A stretch of DNA of 64,000 bases from Flavobacterium lipolyticum (GTDB taxonomy: Bacteria; Bacteroidota; Bacteroidia; Flavobacteriales; Flavobacteriaceae), in assembly GCF_020905335.1 (NCBI RefSeq), contig NZ_JAJJMN010000001.1:2976001-3040000 (forward strand), given 5' to 3'. A model generated the notes under the pieces. It had not been told where the DNA came from. It saw only the letters and a program-made list of their open reading frames with translations, and did no database searches. The translations under genes and the position numbers were made by a program. Every line of letters starts with the position of its first letter. Position 1 is the stretch's first letter. Shown in pieces: positions 43,731-52,635 of this stretch.

Positions 43731-44735
43731 ATGATTCATTTAAGCATATTAGATTATTCTCCTATTGACGAGAAGAATAATTCAAGAGAAGCCTTAATTG
43801 CAACCACAAAACTGGCTCAACTTGCGGATAAATTAGGTTTCAAACGATTTTGGGTTTCTGAGCATCATGGAATGCAGACTTTAGCCGGAAGTAATCCCGA
43901 AATGTTAATGATGCACCTTTTAGCCAATACACAAAATATACGTATTGGGTCCGGAGGTGTGATGCTGCAACATTACAGTGCATACAAAGTAGCAGAAGGC
44001 GTAAAGCTTATGGAAGCTTTGTATCCCGGCAGGATTGATCTTGGTATAGGAAGAGCTCCCGGAGGAGATAAAATCACACACTCGGCACTAAACCTTGGAA
44101 AGACTAGAATTTCATCCTATGAACAGCAGGTTAAAGATTTAAAAGCTTATTTGAGCGGTCAGGAAGAAATAAATTCTTCGTTTCCGGGTTTAGTCCCATC
44201 ACCTGTTGTCACTACCGTACCACAATTATGGTCACTGGGAGCAGGAGGTAATGGAGGATTACTCGCCGGTAGGGAAGGTATGTCTTATATATTCGCACAT
44301 TTTATCAACCCTGGCGGAACTGGATTGCAGGCCACAGCAGATTATTTCTCCAATTTCAGTCCTTCGGTAATAAGCTCTAAACCTCAAAACATGGTAGCCA
44401 TTTTTGCGGCAATTGCCGAAACAGAAGAAGCTGCCGAAGAGCTTGCTAAAGGATTTGATCATTGGATGTTAATGATAGAGTCAGGACGTGAAACTCCCTA
44501 CTACATGAATTTTGACAGTATTCAGGAGTATCCTTATACAGTGGAAGAGAAAGAAATGATCAGGAACAACAGAAGAAGAATTATTGTTGGAAATCCGGAT
44601 AGTGCAAAGCAACAAATCGAGCAGCTTGCCGCCGCATACCAAACCGACGAAGTAATGATATTGCCCCAGATTTTTGGTAAAGAAAACAGGATGAAAACCC
44701 TCGAATTACTGGCAGAGGCGTTCGGGTTGGAGTAA
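43731..44735 (+). CDS. LLM class flavin-dependent oxidoreductase (luciferase-like)
   Basis: I chose the ATG at 43731 (334 aa) rather than the one at 43677, because members of this family begin at MIHLSILDYSPI. The protein has the bacterial luciferase-like fold: LGFKRFWVSEHHGMQ, GVMLQHYSAYKVAEG, YPGRIDLGIGRAPGG and the C-terminal IVGNPDSAKQQIEQL. It likely uses FMN to oxidise an unknown substrate. It follows the HxlR regulator by 93 nt. Confidence 0.9.
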   Translation: MIHLSILDYSPIDEKNNSREALIATTKLAQLADKLGFKRFWVSEHHGMQTLAGSNPEMLMMHLLANTQNIRIGSGGVMLQHYSAYKVAEGVKLMEALYPGRIDLGIGRAPGGDKITHSALNLGKTRISSYEQQVKDLKAYLSGQEEINSSFPGLVPSPVVTTVPQLWSLGAGGNGGLLAGREGMSYIFAHFINPGGTGLQATADYFSNFSPSVISSKPQNMVAIFAAIAETEEAAEELAKGFDHWMLMIESGRETPYYMNFDSIQEYPYTVEEKEMIRNNRRRIIVGNPDSAKQQIEQLAAAYQTDEVMILPQIFGKENRMKTLELLAEAFGLE

Positions 44736-44806
44736 TTACTTCACTTACATAGAGAAGCGGCAAAAACACCAAGCTTCTTACCCTCTAAACAACACTGAAA
44801 AAGAGA

Positions 44807-44834
44807 CATGAAAGGAAATTTTTCCTCTTTCATG
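44807..44834. terminator. Hairpin between the LLM and tautomerase genes
   Basis: CATGAAAGGAAATTTTT-CCTCTTTCATG is an imperfect inverted repeat (stem about 10 bp with a bulge). It could be a terminator or an intra-operon processing site. Confidence 0.45.
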
Positions 44835-44904
44835 AAGGGATTCTATTGTCTACTATTTACTTAAAAAAATCAAATAACTGCGATAAGCATAAAACAAAAA
44901 AGTC

Positions 44905-45123
44905 ATGCCATTCATAAAAATTGAGATTACGCGAGAAAGCGTAACTAAAGAACAGAAACAAATCCTTATAAAAGGAGTAACCAATTTAATTACAGAAACC
45001 TTAAACAAAGATCCGCATTTGACCCATGTTGTAATTCAGGAAGTAGATCTCGATAATTGGGGATATGCCGGAGAACAAGGATCAGTAATAAGAGAAAGGG
45101 CTTTACAGAAAAAAGAAAAATAA
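44905..45123 (+). CDS. 4-oxalocrotonate tautomerase-family protein
   Basis: The 72-aa protein begins Met-Pro, and after removal of Met the N-terminal Pro is the catalytic base of the tautomerase superfamily. The following IKIEITRESVTKEQKQILIK and THVVIQEVDLDNWGYAG fit the family, including the Trp near residue 52. It lies 24 nt before the SDR gene. Confidence 0.87.
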   Translation: MPFIKIEITRESVTKEQKQILIKGVTNLITETLNKDPHLTHVVIQEVDLDNWGYAGEQGSVIRERALQKKEK

Positions 45124-45147
45124 TAAATTCAATAAACAATAGAAACA

Positions 45148-45882
45148 ATGAAAAAACAAACAATAGTAGTTACTGGTGCAGCATCAGGAATAGGAAAAGG
45201 AATTGCAAAATACTTTTTAGACAGAGGGGATAATGTGGTTATTAATTCATTGCTGCCAAGTACCCTTGAAGACACATTTCAGGAACTGGGAGCAGGGGAC
45301 AATCTTGCAATGGTTGCTGGAGATGTAAGCGATAAACAAACAGGAGAACAGTTAGTACACGCAGCACTTGAAAAGTTTGGATCAATAGATGTATTGATTA
45401 ACAATGCAGGGATTTTTGACAGCAAACCATTTCTAGAAGTAGATGAAGCCTATTTGGATAAATTTTTGAACACCAATTTTAAAGGGACTTATTTCACCAC
45501 ACAAGCCGTAATTCCTCAAATGTTGCAACAACAGGATGGGGTTGTAATTAATATTGGGACACCGCTGGTTAATCATGGTTTTGGAGGGTTGCCTGCTACT
45601 GCACCGATATCAAGCAAAGGAGCTATCCATGCCTTAACGATTCAGTTAGCGGCCGAATTTGGAAAACAAAACATTCGTGTCAATACCATCGCGCCCGGTA
45701 TTATACGTACACCAATGCATGGAGATAACGCAGATCAAAGTGCCGGTTTACATCTGTTAAACCGTGTAGGTGAGATCGATGATATTGCAGAAATGGCGTA
45801 TACGGTTGCAAAAAGCAGTTTTATTACAGGTTCAATTATCAATGTTGATGGAGGTAAAGGAGCCGGACGCAACTTAAACTAA
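45148..45882 (+). CDS. Short-chain dehydrogenase/reductase lacking the usual catalytic Tyr
   Basis: The 244-aa protein has the SDR Rossmann motif TGAASGIGKGIAKYF and NNAG, and a C-terminal TGSIINVDGG. The active-site region reads NIGTPLVNHGFGGLPATAP followed by ISSKG. Where SDRs have YxxxK, the residue four before the Lys is Pro, and the usual catalytic Ser is also not evident. It may be an atypical subgroup with altered chemistry or a non-catalytic role. It is in a run with the tautomerase and LLM enzyme under HxlR. Confidence 0.85.
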   Translation: MKKQTIVVTGAASGIGKGIAKYFLDRGDNVVINSLLPSTLEDTFQELGAGDNLAMVAGDVSDKQTGEQLVHAALEKFGSIDVLINNAGIFDSKPFLEVDEAYLDKFLNTNFKGTYFTTQAVIPQMLQQQDGVVINIGTPLVNHGFGGLPATAPISSKGAIHALTIQLAAEFGKQNIRVNTIAPGIIRTPMHGDNADQSAGLHLLNRVGEIDDIAEMAYTVAKSSFITGSIINVDGGKGAGRNLN

Positions 45883-45918
45883 GGATTAAATCATTTTAAT
45901 GGATCAAGAACAAAACCT

Positions 45919-46025
45919 GGGGAGAAAAGGCTGAAAGCCAGAAAAGCACGAGTATAGTGCGAAGTGCTATAAATTAGATTAAGGTGTAAGATTGCCCTGA
46001 AAGGGCAAAAGCAATTTTTCTCCCC
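45919..46025. repeat. 107-bp palindromic intergenic element
   Basis: The ends GGGGAGAAAA (45919-45928) and TTTTCTCCCC (46016-46025) are perfect 10-bp inverted repeats. The interior has smaller inverted repeats, such as TGCCCTGAAAGGGCA. It lies between the SDR and tRNA-Glu genes, and resembles a non-autonomous repeat. Confidence 0.6.
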
Positions 46026-46040
46026 TACAAAATCTCAATA

Positions 46041-46075
46041 AAAAAAGCTTCAGAGAAATCTGAAGCTTTTGTTTT
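46041..46075. terminator. Bidirectional terminator next to tRNA-Glu
   Basis: AAAAGCTTCAGA-gaaa-TCTGAAGCTTTT is a perfect 12-bp stem followed by T-rich sequence on both strands. It can end the tRNA-Glu transcript and the SDR transcript. Confidence 0.85.
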
Positions 46076-46081
46076 GATAAG

Positions 46082-46153
46082 TAGTCCGTGGGGGAATCGA
46101 ACCCCCCTTACCAGGATGAAAACCTGGCGTCCTAACCGATAGACGAACGGACC
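46082..46153 (-). tRNA. tRNA-Glu (anticodon TTC)
   Basis: The minus strand gives a 72-nt cloverleaf. The acceptor pairs GGTCCGT with ACGGACT. The anticodon stem CCAGG/CCTGG encloses a 7-nt loop TTTTCAT with anticodon TTC. The T-arm GGGGGTTCGATTCCCCC is present. The terminator at 46041 lies just downstream. CCA is not encoded. Confidence 0.95.
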
Positions 46154-46720
46154 TGCTTTGTTGTTGCGGGTGCAAAAATACAACTGTTTTTAGAATACAC
46201 AATAGCTTTTTTGAAAAATTTTTTCAGGCTTATTCTGGAAACAGTGCCTTTAGAAATAACCAATCGCAGAGGGGTAGAATGAATTAAAGTTGTATTCATT
46301 TGATTAAGAATTGGTTGTTTTGACAGTAAAAAACAGGAAATAAGATTTTTCTTTTCTTTTATTAAAATGATGCCTTTCAAAAAAAATGAAAAATATTTTT
46401 GCAATTATTTGTTTTGAAGGAAAATTCATGCGTTTTATTCGGGATTTTTCGAGGATTTTTCAAGAAAAGTAGATATCAGATAAAACTTAAAAGTATATTG
46501 TGCGAATGTATTTTGGTTTCGCACTTGCAATCTGAATCAAATCATAAATTAATTGCAGGACATAAAAACAAAAATAGCACCGGCTTTTTTTGGAATGAAT
46601 CGGAATTATATTCTGGATAAGTTTCTTTTAAAAAAAACTTTAGAGGAAATCAATAAAAATGGATAAAAAATATATTTTTAGGGCTTGGAAAAATTAACCA
46701 TTTAAACTTCACTTACCACC
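46154..46720. other. Non-coding stretch between tRNA-Glu and a lipoprotein gene
   Basis: About 570 AT-rich nt hold short ORFs on both strands (for example 46399-46620 plus and 46132-46404 minus, the latter overlapping the tRNA), none with recognisable features. I see no gene. Confidence 0.5.
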
Positions 46721-47455
46721 ATGAAAATTATATTTAAGATAGTACTAATTTGCTTTTTATTATTCTCCTGCAAGGAAAGGAAAAAAGAGTTAAACGAAAG
46801 ATTAAATAAGAAAGAGATTTTGGTTGAGCAGGAAGAAGATTTAATAACAGCTAAAAAAGAGAATGTAAATAATAATGTGAAAGTTAAATTTTCCGACTTA
46901 ACCATTTTAGTAAAAGATTTGATAAAAGAGGTTGAAATGGATTGGCGTAAGGAATCAGATCAGGATGATTATACTTATAGAGCAGAAAAAGATACTGTTT
47001 ATTTTAATCTTATTCCTGGTGATTGGATGTTTGACAAAACATTTAAGATTGAACAAACTGAGTTTGAAGAGATAGAATTGTATGGACAAATTGAAGTGAA
47101 AATAGGAATTGAAACAGAACGAGAAATTGAAGTCCCACTTTGTGTTATTGACAATTGGAAAAGTTACAGGTCAGAATGGAGAAAGCTTAAAATCAATCAG
47201 GAAGATTTAAAATTTATATATTTTGATGAAAGTGCGGATCCTCCAATAAAATTTACGATTGACGAACTCAAACTTGCTGTAGAAAAAAATTGTGGAGCTG
47301 AATGGTTTGATGATATAAAGAATATTAAATCTCTTGAAAAAATAGACACTAGTTTTTTTACAACTAAATACATTTATAAAATAAGAGCAAAGAATAGTAA
47401 AACAAATCAAATAGTAGAAAAGTATTTTATATTTAATACCCCTACAAGCTGCTAA
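46721..47455 (+). CDS. Lipoprotein of unknown function
   Basis: The 244-aa protein has a lipoprotein signal (IVLICFLLFSC, Cys17). A Lys/Glu-rich tether (about 18-55) follows. The remainder is a mostly beta-strand domain with acidic residues and no motif I recognise. It stands alone between a non-coding stretch and the Crp-type regulator. Confidence 0.65.
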   Translation: MKIIFKIVLICFLLFSCKERKKELNERLNKKEILVEQEEDLITAKKENVNNNVKVKFSDLTILVKDLIKEVEMDWRKESDQDDYTYRAEKDTVYFNLIPGDWMFDKTFKIEQTEFEEIELYGQIEVKIGIETEREIEVPLCVIDNWKSYRSEWRKLKINQEDLKFIYFDESADPPIKFTIDELKLAVEKNCGAEWFDDIKNIKSLEKIDTSFFTTKYIYKIRAKNSKTNQIVEKYFIFNTPTSC

Positions 47456-47653
47456 AATTAGTAAATATTATAGCTCTTCGGAATCGCCATAAACGTTGCG
47501 CAGATGCCCTCACTTACAGGGTAGTGCTACTTATGGTACCTAATTGAACATTTGTATGTATATTTGATATCGGTGTTTTAATTCAGCATTTGTGCTTCTA
47601 ACTCCACAATTACAAACAAAAATACGGTGTCCCACTTCAGAGAAAACGATCTT

Positions 47654-48235
47654 ATGTACATTGAACAAATAATAGAAACTATAAGTACCACCTACGTTAC
47701 GTTAACAGAGGAATGTAAAGACGATCTCAAAAGAGGGGCAAAAGTTTTGACGTTTGATAAAGAGACAGTGCTTGTAAAAGAAGGCCAGTTTGCCGATAAA
47801 CTCTATTTTATAATTAGTGGAAGTGCAAGAGCCTATTATACTAAAAATGGCAGGGATATTACAGATTGGTTTGCATTTGAGGGTGATTTTGTAAGTGCCA
47901 TTGATAGCTTTTTCCGAGGCGGTCCAACGATATACAATATCGAATTGCTTGAACCCACAACTTTGTTGCAAATTTCAAAAGAAACAGTATTGGCATTGAG
48001 CGATAAACATCATTGTTTTGAGAAATTAGGAGGAATTGCGGTAACCAAAACAATGCTTAAATTGCGGGAAAGAGTTGTTTCGATACAATTTGAGAGTGCT
48101 TTGCAGAAATATAAAAGTCTATTAGATACGCGCCCCGATATTATTCAACGCGTTCAGTTAACACACATTGCTTCCTATATTGGTGTGACGCTTGAAACTT
48201 TGAGCCGGATTCGCAACCCAAAATACCGAATTTGA
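47654..48235 (+). CDS. Crp/Fnr-family transcriptional regulator
   Basis: The ATG at 47654 gives 193 aa and is preferred over an in-frame GTG at 47627. The cNMP-binding fold spans about residues 10-125 (LVKEGQFADKLYFIISGSAR, ITDWFAFEGDFV), and the HTH is near the C terminus (LTHIASYIGVTLETLSRIRN). Bacteroidota members rarely show the Cys of Fnr, and none is obvious here. It is upstream of, and probably controls, the membrane genes that follow. Confidence 0.86.
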   Translation: MYIEQIIETISTTYVTLTEECKDDLKRGAKVLTFDKETVLVKEGQFADKLYFIISGSARAYYTKNGRDITDWFAFEGDFVSAIDSFFRGGPTIYNIELLEPTTLLQISKETVLALSDKHHCFEKLGGIAVTKTMLKLRERVVSIQFESALQKYKSLLDTRPDIIQRVQLTHIASYIGVTLETLSRIRNPKYRI

Positions 48236-48290
48236 TTTAGATCAAATGGATTTTCAATAAGTTGATTGAACTTTGCAGAAATCAAATGAG

Positions 48291-48914
48291 ATGATACGAA
48301 TTCATTCTATTTCAGGGCTAACCATTACAGTTTTTATTGGGTTACATCTATTCAATCATTTTTGCAGCATTTTTGGTGTGGCGACCCATATTGCAATAAT
48401 GGATACTTTACGATTGTTTTATCGCAATACTTTTGTTGAGACAATTTTATTAGTGGCAGTTTTGGTTCAAATTGTATCAGGAATCAATCTTTTTAAGAAA
48501 AGCAGAAAAACAGCAACATCCCATTTTGAGAAACTACATATTTGGACGGGACTTTACCTGGCTTTTTTTCTAATTGTTCATGTGAGTGCTGTTTTCATCG
48601 CCCGTCTCTTTTTACATCTCGATACCAATTTTTATTTTGGTGTGGCAGGCCTTAATACCTTTCCTTTTTATTGGTTTTTTGTTCCGTATTACGGACTTGC
48701 AATTCTTTCTTTTTTCGGACACATTGCTTCCGTTCATAATAAAAAGATGAAAAGCAATGTTCTGAGTTTAACTCCGGCACAACAGGCAAAATCAATTCTT
48801 ATATTCGGATTTGTGTTAACAATCATTCTATTTTATGGACTGACCAATCATTTTAATGGAGTAACATTCCCAAAGGAATACAGAATAATAATAGAAAAAA
48901 TAAAGAAAGTATGA
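48291..48914 (+). CDS. Multi-pass membrane protein, possibly b-type heme-binding
   Basis: With the ATG at 48291 (MIRIHSISGL) the protein is 207 aa; an upstream TTG at 48273 is less likely. It has about five hydrophobic helices, with His residues near their ends (HLFNHF, HFEKLHIW, FLIVHVSAVF, FGHIASVHN). This recalls the succinate dehydrogenase cytochrome b type bundle, but no family is certain. It starts 55 nt after the Crp-type regulator. Confidence 0.65.
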   Translation: MIRIHSISGLTITVFIGLHLFNHFCSIFGVATHIAIMDTLRLFYRNTFVETILLVAVLVQIVSGINLFKKSRKTATSHFEKLHIWTGLYLAFFLIVHVSAVFIARLFLHLDTNFYFGVAGLNTFPFYWFFVPYYGLAILSFFGHIASVHNKKMKSNVLSLTPAQQAKSILIFGFVLTIILFYGLTNHFNGVTFPKEYRIIIEKIKKV

Positions 48915-48978
48915 TTGAGAAAAGAAATTTTGCCGATTGGTTTACTGGTGTATGTAAGAACTTCAAAAAAAATAAATT

Positions 48979-49401
48979 ATGCTAAAATTAGGAGGATATA
49001 TCAATATTGTAATCGCAATCGCTCACATCGTCGGATTGTTCTGGGCGGACAAGATGTTTGAAATTACGGGAATTGGAAAAGAAATGGCAACACTAGCTCA
49101 AAAGCACAGTACTTTGCCTTATCTGCTGACCATTATTGTGGCTATTGTGTTTTTTATTTTCGGTCTTTACGGCCTTTCGGCAGCTAATAAATTTAGAAAG
49201 TTGCCCTTTCTTAAACCGGTTATCTTTTTAATTGCCGGAATATATCTGCTGCGTGGAATAGGAGAATTAATTGCTGATACAATACAGGGAACAAACTCAA
49301 TAGCTGAAACAATATATTCTTTAGTGGCTATAATAATCGGGCTTTTGTTTTTAATTGGCGGGTTGCAAAAATGGAGAGCGGAAAACAACATTTTGTTATG
49401 A
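48979..49401 (+). CDS. Four-helix integral membrane protein
   Basis: The 140-aa protein has four hydrophobic segments (about residues 3-21, 48-70, 75-97 and 102-130). No catalytic motif is seen. It follows the previous membrane gene by 64 nt. Its stop codon overlaps the ATG of the SRPBCC gene (ATGA), so the two are coupled. Confidence 0.72.
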   Translation: MLKLGGYINIVIAIAHIVGLFWADKMFEITGIGKEMATLAQKHSTLPYLLTIIVAIVFFIFGLYGLSAANKFRKLPFLKPVIFLIAGIYLLRGIGELIADTIQGTNSIAETIYSLVAIIIGLLFLIGGLQKWRAENNILL

Positions 49402-49889
49402 AAGTAATCAATCTGCATACAAGAATAATTAATCAGCCTAAACACAAAATCGAAGAATTGTTTAGAACCTTATCGTCCGGAAACGATATGATGCTGGCAA
49501 CAGACAAATGGCCGCCAATGCGATTAGACAACGGATTAAGTATTGGTTCAAAGGGTGGGCACGGGCAAATAAGATATACCGTTATGGATTATAAGCCGGA
49601 CCATTATATTCAATTTCAATTTACAGAACCAAAAGGATTTAATGGATTTCATAAGTTTGAAATTAGGGAATTAGACGCTCATGTAACCGAGCTGAAACAT
49701 TCTATTGATATGAATACAATAGGTTTGGCTACCCTAAAATGGGTCTTTGCAATTCGTTGGCTGCACGATTCTTATATTGAAGATGCATTTGACAAAGTCG
49801 AAAACCATTTTACAAAGGAAAAGAAAAACAGTAGATGGACCATTTGGATAAGGTTTTTAAGAAGAATTTTTAAGCCCAAAAAGAAATAA
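49398..49889 (+). CDS. SRPBCC-fold (polyketide cyclase/START-like) protein
   Basis: I chose the ATG at 49398 (163 aa, starting MKVINLHTR), which gives a 4-nt overlap with the upstream stop; a start at 49371 is also in frame. The pattern of an N-terminal strand, a helix and a beta-sheet with a long C-terminal helix (LATLKWVFAIRWLHDSYIED) fits SRPBCC proteins that bind hydrophobic ligands. It is the last gene of the Crp-linked group. Confidence 0.7.
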   Translation: MKVINLHTRIINQPKHKIEELFRTLSSGNDMMLATDKWPPMRLDNGLSIGSKGGHGQIRYTVMDYKPDHYIQFQFTEPKGFNGFHKFEIRELDAHVTELKHSIDMNTIGLATLKWVFAIRWLHDSYIEDAFDKVENHFTKEKKNSRWTIWIRFLRRIFKPKKK

Positions 49890-49958
49890 ATTCCTAAAAA
49901 TTCTACCTCATTAAGGGAAGAGTTCCTGATGAAAAGCAGTATGTTTTTTTTGGAATTT

Positions 49959-50411
49959 TTATAAATTATAGGCAAAATCATTTTTTATTTCTTCCATCAC
50001 AAATGAACTTTGAACATTTGAAATCCCTTTGATAACCGATAATTTATCGATCACAAACTTTTGGTATTCGTTCATATCATTGACCGCCACTTTCAGTAAA
50101 AAATCATAATTCCCGGACACGTGAAAACAACCCATTATTTCGGGCAATACCAGAATATGCTGTTTAAAATCATCTATCAATTCTCGTGAGTGCACCGCCA
50201 AAGTAACCTGACAGTATACACTGATTGATTTCCCAATTTTTTCAGAATCCAGCAAAGCGACATAATTCTTGATGTACTGCTTTTGTTCCAGTTTTTTGAT
50301 TCTCTCAAAGGTGGGAGAAACAGATAAGCCTATTTTATCGGCAATTTCTTTGGTATTTTGCTTCGCATCTTGCTGCAAAAGCATCAATATTTTTTTATCT
50401 ATGGCATCCAT
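49959..50411 (-). CDS. Lrp/AsnC-family transcriptional regulator
   Basis: The 150-aa protein has an N-terminal HTH (MLLQQDAKQNTKEIADKIGL followed by SVSPTFERIKKLEQ) and a C-terminal RAM/AsnC ligand-binding domain (FKQHILVLPEIMGCFHVSGN, then YDFLLKVAV). It is divergent from the histidine decarboxylase gene, with 153 nt between them, which suggests amino acid-responsive control. A TAAATTTG box on the minus strand at 50481-50488 could be its -7 element, though no clear -33 box was found. Confidence 0.93.
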   Translation of the reverse strand: MDAIDKKILMLLQQDAKQNTKEIADKIGLSVSPTFERIKKLEQKQYIKNYVALLDSEKIGKSISVYCQVTLAVHSRELIDDFKQHILVLPEIMGCFHVSGNYDFLLKVAVNDMNEYQKFVIDKLSVIKGISNVQSSFVMEEIKNDFAYNL

Positions 50412-50564
50412 CTCAGAATAATTATATGGTTTTAGAAAAAAGAAATAGTAAATTCAATATTAAAAAACTTAATTATGATTCAAATTTAGAATTATATTTT
50501 GAGTTTTATTGTTAATAAAGAATATTAAACCATAAAAAGTACATTTACAGAAAAATTAAATGTT

Positions 50565-51725
50565 ATGGCACCTATTTCAGAATCATTATCCCTAGAAGAC
50601 AATCAACGTTTATTCGATTTGAATCAATACATCGAAAATGCCAGAGATAATTTCTTGGGCTATCCTGTATCCAAAGATTTTGATTATTCGGAAATCAGTC
50701 ATTTTTTAAAATATCCGATCAATAATCTTGGTGATCCTTTTGAAGACTGTACCTACAAAGTACAAACACACGAACTGGAAAGAGAAGTGGTTGGCTTTTT
50801 TGCCAAATTATTCCGCGCCAATCCAAAAGATTATTGGGGTTACGTTACCAATGGCGGTTCTGAAAGTAATTTGTACGGACTGTATCTCGCAAGAGAATTA
50901 TATCCAAAAGCAATGGTGTATTATTCGGAATCGACCCATTACAGTGTGCGTAAAAACATTCATTTGCTCAACATTCCGAGTATCGTTATTCGCTCACAGG
51001 AAAATGGTGAGATTGATTATGAGGATTTTGAAAACACGTTGAAACTGAATCGTCATAAACCGGCCATTGTACTGACTACTTTTGGTACCACAATGAAAGA
51101 AGCCAAAGACGACGTATCAAAAATTAAAAACATTCTAAAAGCATTAGCCATACAGGATAGTTACATCCATTGTGATGCAGCCTTATCCGGAAGTTATGGT
51201 GCTTTTATGGAACCGCGACTTCCTTTTGATTTTATGGATGGAGCGGACAGTATTTCCATCAGCGGACACAAATTTATTGGTTCACCAATTCCAACCGGTG
51301 TTATTATCACGAAGCGTTCTAATAGAGACAGAATCTCGAAAGGGATCTCATATATCGGTTCCCTAGATACGACGATTACAGGATCCAGAAATGGGCATTC
51401 CCCGTTGTTTTTATGGTTTACCCTGAAAAAATTAGGGATTGAAGGTTTAAAAAAGCGTTATTTACACAGTCTGGAAGTAGCGGAATACTGTGAGCAGCGA
51501 TTAAAAGACATGGGAATTGCTGCCTGGAGAAATCCAAATTCGATCACTGTAGTTTTTCCAAAAATAACCGAAGAAGTGAAATCAAAATGGCAATTAGCCA
51601 CTGAGGGCGATATCTCTCATATTATTTGCATGCCAAACGTAACCAAAGAACAAATCGACTTGTTTATCAACGACGTAGAAAATTGCATTGAAGCCCCGGA
51701 AGAAATGGCAGAATTTAGTTGGTAG
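50565..51725 (+). CDS. hdc: PLP-dependent histidine decarboxylase
   Basis: The 386-aa protein matches the PLP group II decarboxylase of the Hdc type in both length and pattern: PFEDCTYKVQTHELEREVV, YVTNGGSESNLYGLYLAREL, HCDAALSGSYGAF and SISGHKFIGSPIPTG, whose Lys236 should bind PLP. It would convert L-histidine to histamine and CO2. The Lrp/AsnC regulator is divergent. The gene ends just before a strong terminator, so it is monocistronic. Confidence 0.88.
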   Translation: MAPISESLSLEDNQRLFDLNQYIENARDNFLGYPVSKDFDYSEISHFLKYPINNLGDPFEDCTYKVQTHELEREVVGFFAKLFRANPKDYWGYVTNGGSESNLYGLYLARELYPKAMVYYSESTHYSVRKNIHLLNIPSIVIRSQENGEIDYEDFENTLKLNRHKPAIVLTTFGTTMKEAKDDVSKIKNILKALAIQDSYIHCDAALSGSYGAFMEPRLPFDFMDGADSISISGHKFIGSPIPTGVIITKRSNRDRISKGISYIGSLDTTITGSRNGHSPLFLWFTLKKLGIEGLKKRYLHSLEVAEYCEQRLKDMGIAAWRNPNSITVVFPKITEEVKSKWQLATEGDISHIICMPNVTKEQIDLFINDVENCIEAPEEMAEFSW

Positions 51726-51772
51726 TGTTTTAGAATAGTATGGTTCATTCTGTTCTGTAAAAGAGCTTATAA

Positions 51773-51808
51773 AAAAAAGCGTAAATGTCTCTGACTTTAC
51801 GCTTTTTT
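51773..51808 (+). terminator. Terminator of the histidine decarboxylase gene
   Basis: AAAAAAGCGTAAA-tgtctctgac-TTTACGCTTTTTT is a perfect 13-bp stem with A/T tracts. The loop (tgtctctgac) is the same sequence found in the dispersed repeats at 52366, 55425, 61503 and 62201. Confidence 0.88.
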
Positions 51809-51872
51809 GTATTGTCAGTGGTTTGAATACTAATAATACAATTTTGTATTAAACTTGAGGTAAAGTCAGAAG

Positions 51873-51974
51873 TTTGATGTCGTTTTCGTTTTTTATATTA
51901 GATTTGTTTTTAGAGAGGACACAAAATCAGAGATATTTGTGTAACACTCAAGAGAACAGTTCGAAGGGGGGTGA
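51873..51974. repeat. About 100-nt dispersed element, copy 1
   Basis: The block tttgatgtcgttttcgtttt followed by tatattagatttgtttttag and its continuation to about 51974 matches a second copy at 53343-53444. Both lie upstream of small hypothetical genes. Confidence 0.6.
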
Positions 51975-52028
51975 GGCTTGGCCAAGCGCGGGATATACTA
52001 TTGATAGAGCAACACAAAAAAAAGCATT

Positions 52029-52349
52029 ATGAATGATCATTATAATTTGATGCAGCTCAAGTTGTTGATAAATGAAGTTTTTGAGGTAGATAATATCAAT
52101 TTGGACACGGCAGTAAATAAGCTCCAAACAATATCAGAAGATAATGATTGTTTTATGGGTTTATTTAAAACAAAATTTAACATAGATATGAATGCTTTTG
52201 ATTATTATGAATATTTTGATGAAGATGAATTTATATTGATTTCAATTTTTAGAAGAATCTTTCGAACGAAAAAAGAAAAGAAATCATTAACTGTGGAACA
52301 TTTGTTATCAATTATAAATAAAGGGGAATGGTTTGAACCTGATCTTTAA
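52029..52349 (+). CDS. DUF1493-like small protein (acyl-carrier-like fold)
   Basis: The 106-aa protein has acidic residues around DYYEYFDEDEFI and the C-terminal KSLTVEHLLSIINKGEWFEPDL. The end (LTVxxLLxxxxxGxW) resembles DUF1493, a family with an acyl-carrier-like fold and no settled function. No signal or membrane segment is seen. It lies among repeat elements and is not clearly in an operon. Confidence 0.6.
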   Translation: MNDHYNLMQLKLLINEVFEVDNINLDTAVNKLQTISEDNDCFMGLFKTKFNIDMNAFDYYEYFDEDEFILISIFRRIFRTKKEKKSLTVEHLLSIINKGEWFEPDL

Positions 52350-52365
52350 GTATACCGTCCCGCTC

Positions 52366-52570
52366 GGCGAAGTGTTCATCTGCAACGCTGTGGCGAATGT
52401 CTCTGACTTCGCACCCGCAAAGTGATTAAGTTTTCTTGTAGAAGATGTAATTTGGAAACGATGATTAATATAAATAGAATTAAGAAAAGTCGGGAGACTT
52501 ACACAGGTTTAAGGTTTATGAGAACTAAAGGTTAAAAGCGAAAAGTCTCCTGACTTTGCGTAGCGGATGA
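52366..52570. repeat. About 200-nt dispersed intergenic repeat, full copy
   Basis: The element begins ggcgaagtgttcatctgcaa, has gcgaatgtctctgacttcgc (a small hairpin), then acccgcaaagtgattaag and tgtagaagatgtaatttgga. It ends with AGTCGGGAGACTT and AAGTCTCCTGACTT, an inverted repeat with one mismatch, plus a gcgtagc tail. Related copies lie at 55425-55572 and 62201-62389, and a fragment at 61503. Confidence 0.75.
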
Positions 52571-52635
52571 GAGGCAGCTCGCTTATTAAGGAACCGTTTT
52601 TTATATTAAAGAATTAAAAAAAAATATAATCTAAA

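Noticed and set aside
46132..46404. Minus-strand ORF overlapping tRNA-Glu
   Set aside because: It runs into the tRNA gene and encodes a low-complexity product.
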